Assembly: GCA_046733315.1 (NCBI GenBank)
Contig: JBKPOV010000121.1
Coordinates: 1-8,097 of the forward strand
Length of the DNA: 8,097 nt
Source: VRUE01 sp046733315
GTDB lineage: Bacteria; Actinomycetota; Thermoleophilia; Solirubrobacterales; 70-9
Direction of reading: 5' to 3'
This document shows positions 1-5,561 of the stretch, piece by piece. Position numbers and translations under genes: made by a program. Within the stretch, counting starts at the first letter, position 1. The number at the start of each line of letters is the position of its first letter. The notes below the pieces were generated by a model. It was not told where the DNA came from, made no database searches, and worked only from the letters and a program-made list of their open reading frames with translations.

Positions 1-692
1 TTGCGGTGGTGCCGGCGGTGGCCGGCGAGCTCGAGCCGCACTTGGGCGACGTGCCTCGGCTGCTCCGCTTCGGTCCCGGGGGCGACGTCGTTGCTGTTGA
101 GAGCGAGGTGGGCGACGGCGTTACCGAGGCCCTTATCGAGACCCCCGCGGGCGGCCAGCGCTTCCGCTTTCCCTTTACCGAGGCGCACAACCTCGAGAAC
201 GCGTTGGCCGCCGTCTCGGTCGGCGTCGCCCTCGGGGCGCCCCTCGCCGAGATGGCCGATCGCGCTGAGAGCATAGGCTTCTCCCGCTTCCGGGGCGAGC
301 GCCTCGAGATCGGCGACGGGATCGTCCTGGTGAACGACTGCTACAACGCCAACCCAGTCTCGATGCGCGCCGCGTTCAGGCACCTCGCCTCGCTCGGGGC
401 GGATCGGCGGATCGCGGTGCTCGGCGAGATGGCCGAGCTTGGGCCAGACGCCCCCGCCTATCACCGCGAAGTTGGCGCGAGCGCTCGGGCCGAGGGCATC
501 GATCTACTCGTCGGCGTCGGCGCGCCCGCGCGCGACTACGACCCCGACGAGCTGCTTGCCACACCCGAGGAGGCGGCCGAATGGCTTGCCGCCCAAGCGC
601 AGAGCGGCGACACGATCCTGGTCAAGGGCTCGCGCTCGGCCGGCCTCGAGGCCGTGGCGGAGACGCTCGAGGGGCTGCTGCTCGATGGGTGA
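1..692 (+). CDS. murF: UDP-N-acetylmuramoyl-tripeptide--D-alanyl-D-alanine ligase, 3' part
   Basis: MurF adds the D-Ala-D-Ala dipeptide to UDP-MurNAc-tripeptide in the cytoplasm using ATP, the last cytoplasmic step before MraY. The frame is already open at base 3, so the gene starts upstream of the window; about 229 codons remain of a protein usually near 450-480 residues. The N-terminal domain and the ATP P-loop are therefore not visible. What remains shows Mur ligase middle and C-terminal domain marks: FTEAHNLENALAA (bases about 174-212), NDCYNANPVSM (about 333-365), LGEMAELG (about 420-443) and ILVKGSRSAGLE (about 615-650). The NDxYNANPxSM and VKGSR segments are specific to MurF rather than MurC/D/E. 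The TGA stop at 690-692 lies inside the first codons of mraY, an 8-bp overlap. Identity is secure; only the 5' end is missing. Confidence 0.96.
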   Translation, partial: AVVPAVAGELEPHLGDVPRLLRFGPGGDVVAVESEVGDGVTEALIETPAGGQRFRFPFTEAHNLENALAAVSVGVALGAPLAEMADRAESIGFSRFRGERLEIGDGIVLVNDCYNANPVSMRAAFRHLASLGADRRIAVLGEMAELGPDAPAYHREVGASARAEGIDLLVGVGAPARDYDPDELLATPEEAAEWLAAQAQSGDTILVKGSRSAGLEAVAETLEGLLLDG

Positions 693-1659
693 AGTGCTGA
701 TCGCCGGCATGGCCGCGATGCTGATCTGCATCTTCCTCGGCCCCAAGTTCATCGAGTACCTGCGGGTCAAGGAGTTCGGCCAGCACATCCGCGAGGACGG
801 CCCGCAGGAGCACCACGCCAAGGCCGGGACGCCGACGATGGGGGGGCTGATCATCTTCGCCTCGATCTGCGTTCCCTACCTCGTCCTCTCAGACCGCGAC
901 GCGCAGAGCCTGGCCGTCTTCGGCGTCGCGATGGGCTGCGCGACGATCGGCTTCGCCGACGACTTCATCAAGATCGTCAAGCGCCGCTCGCTCGGTCTCT
1001 CGGCGCGCTGGAAGATGCTCTTCCAGCTCTTCCTCGCGCTCGGCCTCTGGTGGGTGGCGCGCCACGAGGTCGGCCTCGAGCCGATCCTCTTCTTCCGCAT
1101 CGGTGACGCCACGATCGACCTCGGCCCGGTGCTCTACTTCATCCTCGTCTTTCTCGTCATCGGCGGCACCTCGAACGGGGTCAACCTCACCGACGGCCTC
1201 GACGGCCTCGCCGCCGGCTCCTGCGCGATCGTCCTGCTCGCTTACACGGCGATCGCCTTCGTCACCAACGAGCAGCAGAACCTGGCACTGCTCTCCGCCT
1301 GCATGGTTGGGGCCTGCATCGGCTTCCTCTGGTTCAACGCCTTCCCGGCGTCGATCTTCATGGGCGACACCGGCTCACTCGGACTGGGGGGCGCCATCGG
1401 CGCCCTCGCGGTGATGACCCAGACCGAGGTGCTGCTGATCATCATCGGCGGCATCTTCGTGATCGAGGCCCTCTCGGTCGCGATCCAGGTCTTTTCCTTC
1501 AAGGCCTTCCGCCGCCGCATCCTCCTCATGGCTCCCCTGCACCATCACTTCGAGATGATGGCTTGGTCGGAGACCAAGATCATGCTTCGCTTCTGGATTG
1601 TCGCCGCGGTTTGTTCAGGGATTGGGTTCACGCTTTACCAGCAGTCGATTGGGCGGTAG
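685..1659 (+). CDS. mraY: Phospho-N-acetylmuramoyl-pentapeptide transferase (lipid I synthase)
   Basis: This polytopic inner-membrane enzyme transfers phospho-MurNAc-pentapeptide from UDP to undecaprenyl phosphate, making lipid I. The 324-residue product is within the family range (about 320-360). Hallmarks are all present: HHAKAGTPTMGG (43-54), the catalytic Asp pair in FADDFIK (92-93), NLTDGLDGL (167-175), FMGDTGSLGLGG (225-236, Asp228) and the C-terminal MAPLHHHFE (282-290). Hydrophobic segments are spread through the whole chain, as expected for about ten membrane helices. The ATG at 685 was chosen because it sits directly before the first membrane helix and overlaps the murF stop; GAGGGG at 669-674 lies 10 nt upstream as a plausible ribosome-binding site. 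The frame stays open further upstream, but that part reads through murF and has no MraY character. The last 20 or so codons contain more A/T-ended codons than the body. Confidence 0.97.
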   Translation: MGEVLIAGMAAMLICIFLGPKFIEYLRVKEFGQHIREDGPQEHHAKAGTPTMGGLIIFASICVPYLVLSDRDAQSLAVFGVAMGCATIGFADDFIKIVKRRSLGLSARWKMLFQLFLALGLWWVARHEVGLEPILFFRIGDATIDLGPVLYFILVFLVIGGTSNGVNLTDGLDGLAAGSCAIVLLAYTAIAFVTNEQQNLALLSACMVGACIGFLWFNAFPASIFMGDTGSLGLGGAIGALAVMTQTEVLLIIIGGIFVIEALSVAIQVFSFKAFRRRILLMAPLHHHFEMMAWSETKIMLRFWIVAAVCSGIGFTLYQQSIGR

Positions 1660-1668
1660 TGGGATTGG

Positions 1669-1741
1669 GGGTCGGGTGCCCCCACCCAAAAAGAGCAGCC
1701 GGAGGCTGCTCTTGAGTGTTTTGGGAGGGGGCACCCGACCC
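1669..1741. repeat. Nested inverted repeat / long hairpin
   Basis: The outer arms GGGTCGGGTGCCCCC (1669-1683) and GGGGGCACCCGACCC (1727-1741) are perfect 15-nt reverse complements. After a single A/A mismatch (1684/1726) the pairing continues with CCCAAAA (1685-1691) against TTTTGGG (1719-1725). That makes terminal inverted repeats of 23 nt with one mismatch. Inside them a second palindrome, AAGAGCAGCC (1691-1700) against GGCTGCTCTT (1704-1713) with a GGA loop, gives a 10-bp stem. As RNA this would fold into one long hairpin with a short bulge (1714-1718). The architecture resembles a small non-coding repeat such as a REP/MITE-type element, or a transcription control structure. I see no clear target-site duplication next to it. 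The inverted repeat itself is certain; its nature is inference. Confidence 0.9.
1688..1722. terminator. Possible bidirectional intrinsic terminator (core of the inverted repeat)
   Basis: The inner 10-bp GC-rich stem (1691-1700 with 1704-1713, GGA loop) is flanked by AAAAA on the left (1688-1692) and by TTGAGTGTTTT on the right (1712-1722). Read on the minus strand it is a stem running straight into five T residues, the standard intrinsic-terminator layout. Read on the plus strand the T-rich stretch is interrupted by GAGTG, so termination downstream of mraY would be weaker. Function is inferred from shape only. The surrounding outer arms, which would compete for folding, are not typical of a simple terminator. 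Confidence 0.35.
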
Positions 1742-1768
1742 TCCTGCCGACAGCTTTCGCACAGGGTC

Positions 1769-1796
1769 GAGAGGGGATAGCGCGAAGCTATTACCG
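1769..1796 (+). promoter_or_regulatory. Structured ribosome-binding region of murD
   Basis: The purine-rich GAGAGGGG (1769-1776) is the only reasonable Shine-Dalgarno-like stretch before the murD ATG (1797), but it lies 20 nt away, too far for normal use. Between them ATAGC (1777-1781) and GCTAT (1787-1791) form a 5-bp stem with a GCGAA loop. If this hairpin folds, the effective spacing drops to about 5 nt. A weaker GAAG (1785-1788) lies at ordinary distance, within the loop and stem edge. Whether either is used cannot be decided from sequence. Confidence 0.4.
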
Positions 1797-3164
1797 ATGA
1801 CTGTGCTGCCGCCCAGGAAGCTTCGGCCGGAGATTCCTGAGGGTCCGTATCTGGTCGTTGGGCTCGCTCGGTCGGGACAGGCCGTGGCGCGGCTCCTCGC
1901 TGAACGGGGAGAGGACGTGGTCGGGGTCGATTCTGGGCATCCGGATGGGGCGGCAGGGCTTCGGGGGGGTGGTGTCGAAGTCGTGCTGGATGCAGATGGA
2001 TTGGCGCTCCTCGAGGGGGTGCGGACTGTGGTCAAGAGCCCGGGTGTGCCGCGGGAGGCGCCGGTGATCGCAGCGGCGCTGGAGCGGGGGATCGATGTCG
2101 TTGGTGAGTTGGAGATTGCCTGGCGGGCGATCCCCAATCGCTTTGTGGCGGTAACCGGAACGAACGGCAAGACGACCACGGTCGAGTTGCTCGGTCACGT
2201 CTACCGGACGGCGGGGGAGCCGGTTGCCGTGGCCGGAAACGTGGGCACGCCTCTCTCCTCGCTGGCGGGGGAGATCGACGCTGATGCGACGGTTATCTGC
2301 GAGGCATCGAGTTTCCAGCTCGAGGACAGCGTCGCTTTCGCGCCCGAGTGCGGGGTCTTCCTCAACCTGGCCCCCGACCACCTCGACCGCCATGCCGACC
2401 TCGACTCTTACCTGGCGGCGAAGCTGCGCATCTTCGCCAACCAGGGCAATGATGATGTGGCTGTCTACAACGCCGACGACCCTGCTTTGGCGGACGTCGA
2501 TCTCGGCGGCTGCGCCCGCCGGGTGGCCTTCTGCCATGGCGCCGGCCCGGACTGCGAGGTGGCCTTTGCCGAGGGGACGATCTTCTACGACGGTGAGCCA
2601 CTGCTAGCGGTCGAGGAGCTCGGCTTGTTCGGCGAGCACAACGTCGCCAACGCGATGGCGGCCGCCGCGGCCGCCCTGGCGATGGGCATCGACCGCGAGG
2701 CAGTGCGCGAGGGGCTGCGCAGCTTCGCCGGCGTGCCGCACCGGCTCGAGCCGGTCGCCGAGATCGGCGGCGTCCGCTTCGTCAACGACTCCAAGGCGAC
2801 CAACGTCGCCTCGGCGACGGTGGGATTGCGCGCCTTCGATGGCGGCGTTCACGCGATCTTCGGTGGCAGTGAGAAGGGCGAGGCCTACCAGTCGCTGCTC
2901 GACCCGGTGCGCGAGCGCTGCGTCGCCTGCTACCTGACCGGCGCCTCGGCCGAGCGCCTGGCGGAGGCACTCGCCCCAGCCGTCGAGGCCGGGGTGCCCA
3001 TCTACCGATGCGCTGACCTCGATGAGGCGGTGCGACGGGCCGCGACCGCCGCCGAGGGCGGCGACACCGTCCTGCTCTCGCCCGCCTGCGCCAGTTTCGA
3101 CGCCTTCGAGAATTTCGAGCAGCGAGGCGAGCGCTTCCGCCAGATCGTCGAGTCCCTGCGATGA
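1797..3164 (+). CDS. murD: UDP-N-acetylmuramoyl-L-alanine--D-glutamate ligase
   Basis: MurD adds D-Glu to UDP-MurNAc-L-Ala in the cytoplasm with ATP. The 455-residue product matches the family (about 440-460). Visible in order are an N-terminal Rossmann start YLVVGLARSGQAVARLL (18-34), the ATP loop GTNGKTTT (121-128), AGNVGTPLSSL (146-156), EASSFQLE (169-176), and LAPDHLDRH (191-199). Then come AAKLRIF (207-213, where Lys209 fits the carbamylated lysine of the family), FGEHNVANAMAA (278-289), PHRLEPV (314-320), FVNDSKATN (328-336), FGGSEKG (355-361) and LSPACASFDAFENFEQRGERF (427-447). The ATG at 1797 was chosen because the upstream frame runs back into a hairpin. It is the only gene here separated from its predecessor by a real gap. 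Codon use in the first third is unusual: 12 of the first 40 codons end in A or T, against 1 of 40 at residues 280-319. Its stop overlaps the ftsW start (ATGA). Confidence 0.97.
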   Translation: MTVLPPRKLRPEIPEGPYLVVGLARSGQAVARLLAERGEDVVGVDSGHPDGAAGLRGGGVEVVLDADGLALLEGVRTVVKSPGVPREAPVIAAALERGIDVVGELEIAWRAIPNRFVAVTGTNGKTTTVELLGHVYRTAGEPVAVAGNVGTPLSSLAGEIDADATVICEASSFQLEDSVAFAPECGVFLNLAPDHLDRHADLDSYLAAKLRIFANQGNDDVAVYNADDPALADVDLGGCARRVAFCHGAGPDCEVAFAEGTIFYDGEPLLAVEELGLFGEHNVANAMAAAAAALAMGIDREAVREGLRSFAGVPHRLEPVAEIGGVRFVNDSKATNVASATVGLRAFDGGVHAIFGGSEKGEAYQSLLDPVRERCVACYLTGASAERLAEALAPAVEAGVPIYRCADLDEAVRRAATAAEGGDTVLLSPACASFDAFENFEQRGERFRQIVESLR

Positions 3165-4510
3165 GCGCTCGCGCCCTCACGCTCGGCGGCCTGATGACGG
3201 GCAAGACGAAGAAGAAGACGAAGACAAAGAAGCGCGCCCGCGCCGCGGCACCGTCGACCGAGTACAACCTGCTGCTCACCGCGACGCTTTGCCTGCTCGC
3301 GCTCGGCGCCGTGATGGTCTTCTCGGCCAGCTCCACCACCCAGGTGCTGAGCGACGGCAACCTCGCCAACAGCGCTTTCTACCTGAAGCGGACGCTGATG
3401 TTCGGCGCCCTGGGGCTGCTGGTCATGCACCTGACCGCGCGACATGGCCTGGTCGCGATTCGCCGCCTTACTCCGGCGCTGCTCGTCGGCTCGCTCTTCC
3501 TGTTGTTCGTCGTCCTCTTCGCCGGCACCAATGCCAACGGAGCCAGCCGCTGGCTCGGTCCCGGCTCGCTGCAGTTCCAGCCATCGGAGCTGGCAAAGGT
3601 GGCGCTGATCCTCTACGGCGCCGACCTGCTCGCCCGCGAACCGAAGCGGGTGCGCTCGCTGCAGGGGCTGATGCCCTTCCTGCTCGTCGCCGGCGCGGCC
3701 TGCATGTTGATCGTCGCCGAGCCGGATCTGGGGACGACGATGGTGGTCGCCTTCTCGGTGGGGGCCACGCTGATCGCCGCCGGTGCCCGCCCCGCCGATA
3801 TCGGCAAGGTCGCCCTCGGTCTCGGCGTCATCGCCCTGTTGCTCACCGTCATCGAGCCCTACCGGATGGCCCGCCTCACCGGCTTCCTGCATCCCGGCGC
3901 CGACGCCGCGGGTGCCGGCTTCCAAGCGGCGCAGGCGAAGATCGCGCTCGGCTCCGGCGGCCTCTTCGGCGTCGGCATCGGCAACGGCGTGGGGAAGGCC
4001 GGTTTCCTTCCCGAGGCCCACACCGACATGATCTCCGCGGTGATCGGCGAGGAGCTCGGCATGATCGGCATCCTCGGCGTCGTCGGCCTCTTCGCCCTGC
4101 TCGGCTACGCCGGTCTGCGGGTTGCCCAGCGGGCCAGGGATCGCTACGCCAAGCTGCTCGTCGCCGGCCTCACCTCGCTGATCCTCGCCCAGGCGACTAT
4201 CAACCTCTTCGCGGTGATGGGCTTGGCGCCGCTTACCGGCGTGCCGCTCCCCTTCGTCTCCTACGGCAACAGCAGTCTGCTCGTCAGCCTCTTCGCCGTC
4301 GGCCTGATCCTCAACGTCGCCCGCGGGGGGACCGCCAGCGCTGGCAAACTCCGCCTTGTCGAGGGCGGGCGCACTACTGGGGCCCGCAAAAGGAGCCAAA
4401 GGAGCCGATCTAGTCGTGGTGGAAAAAGCGCCCAAGGTCGTAGTGGCAGCGGGGGGAACCGCCGGCCACGTCGTGCCAGCGACGGCCGTCGCCGACGAGC
4501 TTCGGGCTAG
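3161..4510 (+). CDS. ftsW: Septal SEDS peptidoglycan glycosyltransferase FtsW
   Basis: FtsW is a SEDS-family membrane protein that polymerises lipid II at the division septum together with a class B penicillin-binding protein. The 449-residue chain has many hydrophobic helices from about residue 36 to 387. Key motifs are NANGASRWLGPGSLQFQPSE (124-143), EPDLGTTMV (187-195), GFLPEAHTDMISAVIGEELG (281-300), whose Asp289 corresponds to the catalytic Asp of SEDS enzymes, and PLTGVPLPFVSYGNSS (357-372). SYGNSS has Asn where many FtsW proteins have SYGGSS. HTD and the surrounding GEELG favour FtsW/SpoVE over RodA, as does the dcw context. The start at 3161 overlaps the murD stop (ATGA) but has little Shine-Dalgarno sequence; an in-frame ATG at 3194 (MTGKTKKKTK) is an alternative. 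Both ends are strongly basic: KTKKKTKTKKRAR near the N-terminus and an Arg/Ser/Gly-rich tail from about 390. The last 31 residues are encoded on top of murG. Confidence 0.95.
   Translation: MSARALTLGGLMTGKTKKKTKTKKRARAAAPSTEYNLLLTATLCLLALGAVMVFSASSTTQVLSDGNLANSAFYLKRTLMFGALGLLVMHLTARHGLVAIRRLTPALLVGSLFLLFVVLFAGTNANGASRWLGPGSLQFQPSELAKVALILYGADLLAREPKRVRSLQGLMPFLLVAGAACMLIVAEPDLGTTMVVAFSVGATLIAAGARPADIGKVALGLGVIALLLTVIEPYRMARLTGFLHPGADAAGAGFQAAQAKIALGSGGLFGVGIGNGVGKAGFLPEAHTDMISAVIGEELGMIGILGVVGLFALLGYAGLRVAQRARDRYAKLLVAGLTSLILAQATINLFAVMGLAPLTGVPLPFVSYGNSSLLVSLFAVGLILNVARGGTASAGKLRLVEGGRTTGARKRSQRSRSSRGGKSAQGRSGSGGNRRPRRASDGRRRRASG
4389..4406 (+). repeat. Tandem 9-bp duplication carrying the murG ribosome-binding site
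   Basis: AAAGGAGCC occurs twice in direct succession (4389-4397 and 4398-4406) inside the ftsW tail. Each copy contains an AAAGGAG Shine-Dalgarno sequence. The second copy is 11 nt before GTG 4416, the favoured murG start; the first is too far away to serve that codon. In ftsW the duplication is three codons long and yields the RSQRS stretch (411-415) of the basic tail, so the ftsW frame is preserved. Confidence 0.75.
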
Positions 4511-5561
4511 CGGAGCCGAGGTCTCCTTCCTCGGCACGCGTGAGCGGGTCGAGGCCGAGCTGGTGCCCGCGGCTGGCTATGAGATCGACTTCCTCAAGGT
4601 CCGCGGGATCGACCGGCGCAACCCGCTTCGCGCTGCGGCCGCGATGGCCGAGGCCGTCGCTGCGGTGGGAGTAGCGCGGCGGATACTGCGAAAGCGCGGC
4701 GCCGACGTCGTCGTTGGCGGCGGCGGCTTCGTCGCCGGTCCGGCGGGCCTGGCCGCGGTGCTCACCGGTACCCCCCTGGTGTTGACCGAGGCCGACAGCC
4801 ATCTCGGCCTGGCCAACCGGCTGCTGGCCGGGCGGGCACGCCGCGTCTGCCTCTCCTTCCCGATCGCCGGGCGAGAGGGTGAGCCGTACCTGCTCACCGG
4901 TCGGCCCGTGCCCACGGCGGTGCTGCGTGCCGATCGAGCGGGAGCGCGGCGGCGGTTCGGCGTTGCCGCCGAGGACCGCTGCCTACTGGTGATGGGCGGC
5001 AGCCAGGGGGCCCACTCGATCAATACGGCCGCGCTCGAGGCATTTGCCGAAAACGTGGCCAGTCGCGGCCGCGGCTTCCACGTGATTCACCTGGCGGGCC
5101 GGCGCGACTACGAAGAGCTGAAGCAGCGACTCTCCACGGCGACCAATCCCGAGCGCTACACGCTGCTCTCCTACGAGCCCGATCTCGGCGACGTTCTGGT
5201 TGCGTCGGACCTCGTGCTCGCCCGCTCCGGCGGCTCGATCTTCGAGATCACGGCGGCGGGACGCCCGGCGATCCTCGTCCCGTATCCCCACGCCACCGCC
5301 GACCACCAGAGCGCCAACGCGGCCTGGATGGCGAAGGCGGGCGCCGCGGAGGCGGTCGAGGACTCGGCGCTGAATGCCGGCTTGCTCGCTGGACTGATCT
5401 CATCGCTGTTTGACGACGAGGCGCGGCTCAGGGCGATGGGAGCGGCGTCGGCGCGGCTTGCAAAGCCCGACGCCGCTCGCACGATCGCCGACGAGGTCCT
5501 GGCCGCCGCTTCCGGTGCGCCTTATCCGGGCATAGACCGTAAAAGGCGCACCGGAACGTGA
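4416..5561 (+). CDS. murG: UDP-N-acetylglucosamine--lipid I GlcNAc transferase (lipid II synthase)
   Basis: MurG is a peripheral membrane GT-B glycosyltransferase (family GT28) that adds GlcNAc to lipid I on the cytoplasmic face, giving lipid II. From GTG 4416 the product is 381 residues, slightly above the usual 355-370. Motifs are GGTAGHVVP (13-21, usually GGTGGH), VVGGGGFVAGPAGLAA (99-114), GGSQGAHSIN (194-203), and the sugar-nucleotide site RSGGSIFEITAAGRPAILVPYP (270-291, Glu277) with DHQSANA (296-302, Gln298). The usual HEQN segment of the acceptor domain is replaced by TEADSHLGLANR (124-135), keeping only the Glu. I chose GTG 4416 because AAAGGAG (4398-4404) precedes it by 11 nt and the conserved N-terminus follows directly; GTG 4419 is nearly as good, and the frame stays open back to 4356. 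The gene starts inside ftsW (95-bp overlap) and ends in a GTGA overlap with murC, so translational coupling is likely. Confidence 0.95.
   Translation: MVEKAPKVVVAAGGTAGHVVPATAVADELRASGAEVSFLGTRERVEAELVPAAGYEIDFLKVRGIDRRNPLRAAAAMAEAVAAVGVARRILRKRGADVVVGGGGFVAGPAGLAAVLTGTPLVLTEADSHLGLANRLLAGRARRVCLSFPIAGREGEPYLLTGRPVPTAVLRADRAGARRRFGVAAEDRCLLVMGGSQGAHSINTAALEAFAENVASRGRGFHVIHLAGRRDYEELKQRLSTATNPERYTLLSYEPDLGDVLVASDLVLARSGGSIFEITAAGRPAILVPYPHATADHQSANAAWMAKAGAAEAVEDSALNAGLLAGLISSLFDDEARLRAMGAASARLAKPDAARTIADEVLAAASGAPYPGIDRKRRTGT

Larger units (their letters stand above)
1660..1796 (+). other. Only intergenic gap of the cluster (mraY-murD)
   Basis: These 137 bases carry no credible gene. A GTG-initiated frame from 1716 runs into murD, but it starts inside an inverted repeat and its extra residues do not look like a MurD N-terminus. 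The gap contains a 73-nt nested inverted repeat (1669-1741) and a small hairpin (1777-1791) just before murD. I could not pick out a convincing -35/-10 promoter pair, although a promoter for murD and the following genes would be expected here if the inverted repeat stops transcription. Confidence 0.8.

Noticed and set aside
439..684. Upstream extension of the mraY frame
   Set aside because: It overlaps murF out of frame, is Arg/Pro-rich, and would put some 80 residues of unrelated sequence before the first membrane helix.
1716..1796. Upstream extension of murD to GTG 1716
   Set aside because: That start lies in the inverted repeat without a ribosome-binding site, and the extra 27 residues are not part of the family N-terminus.
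1742..1796. A sigma-70-type promoter for murD
   Set aside because: No pair of hexamers with sensible spacing stood out; any call would be guesswork.
3200..3240. Lys-rich GAAGAAG-type repeat near the ftsW start
   Set aside because: It is a short run of AAG and ACG codons for a basic N-terminal tail and lacks a regular repeat unit.
3022..4413. A 463-codon plus-strand frame overlapping the murD end and ftsW
   Set aside because: The product is almost entirely Arg/Pro/Ala/Ser-rich with no recognisable domain, and it lies out of frame over two well-supported genes.
4356..4415. Upstream extension of murG to the first start codon of its open frame
   Set aside because: The conserved GGTAGH region follows within 12 residues of GTG 4416, which has a well-spaced AAAGGAG; the extension reads over the Shine-Dalgarno repeat itself.
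3002..4537. A 511-codon open frame on the minus strand opposite ftsW
   Set aside because: It is antisense to a clearly conserved membrane protein. Its product is low-complexity (Gly/Glu/Ala/Arg/Gln-rich) without motifs, as expected from the complementary frame of GC-rich coding sequence.
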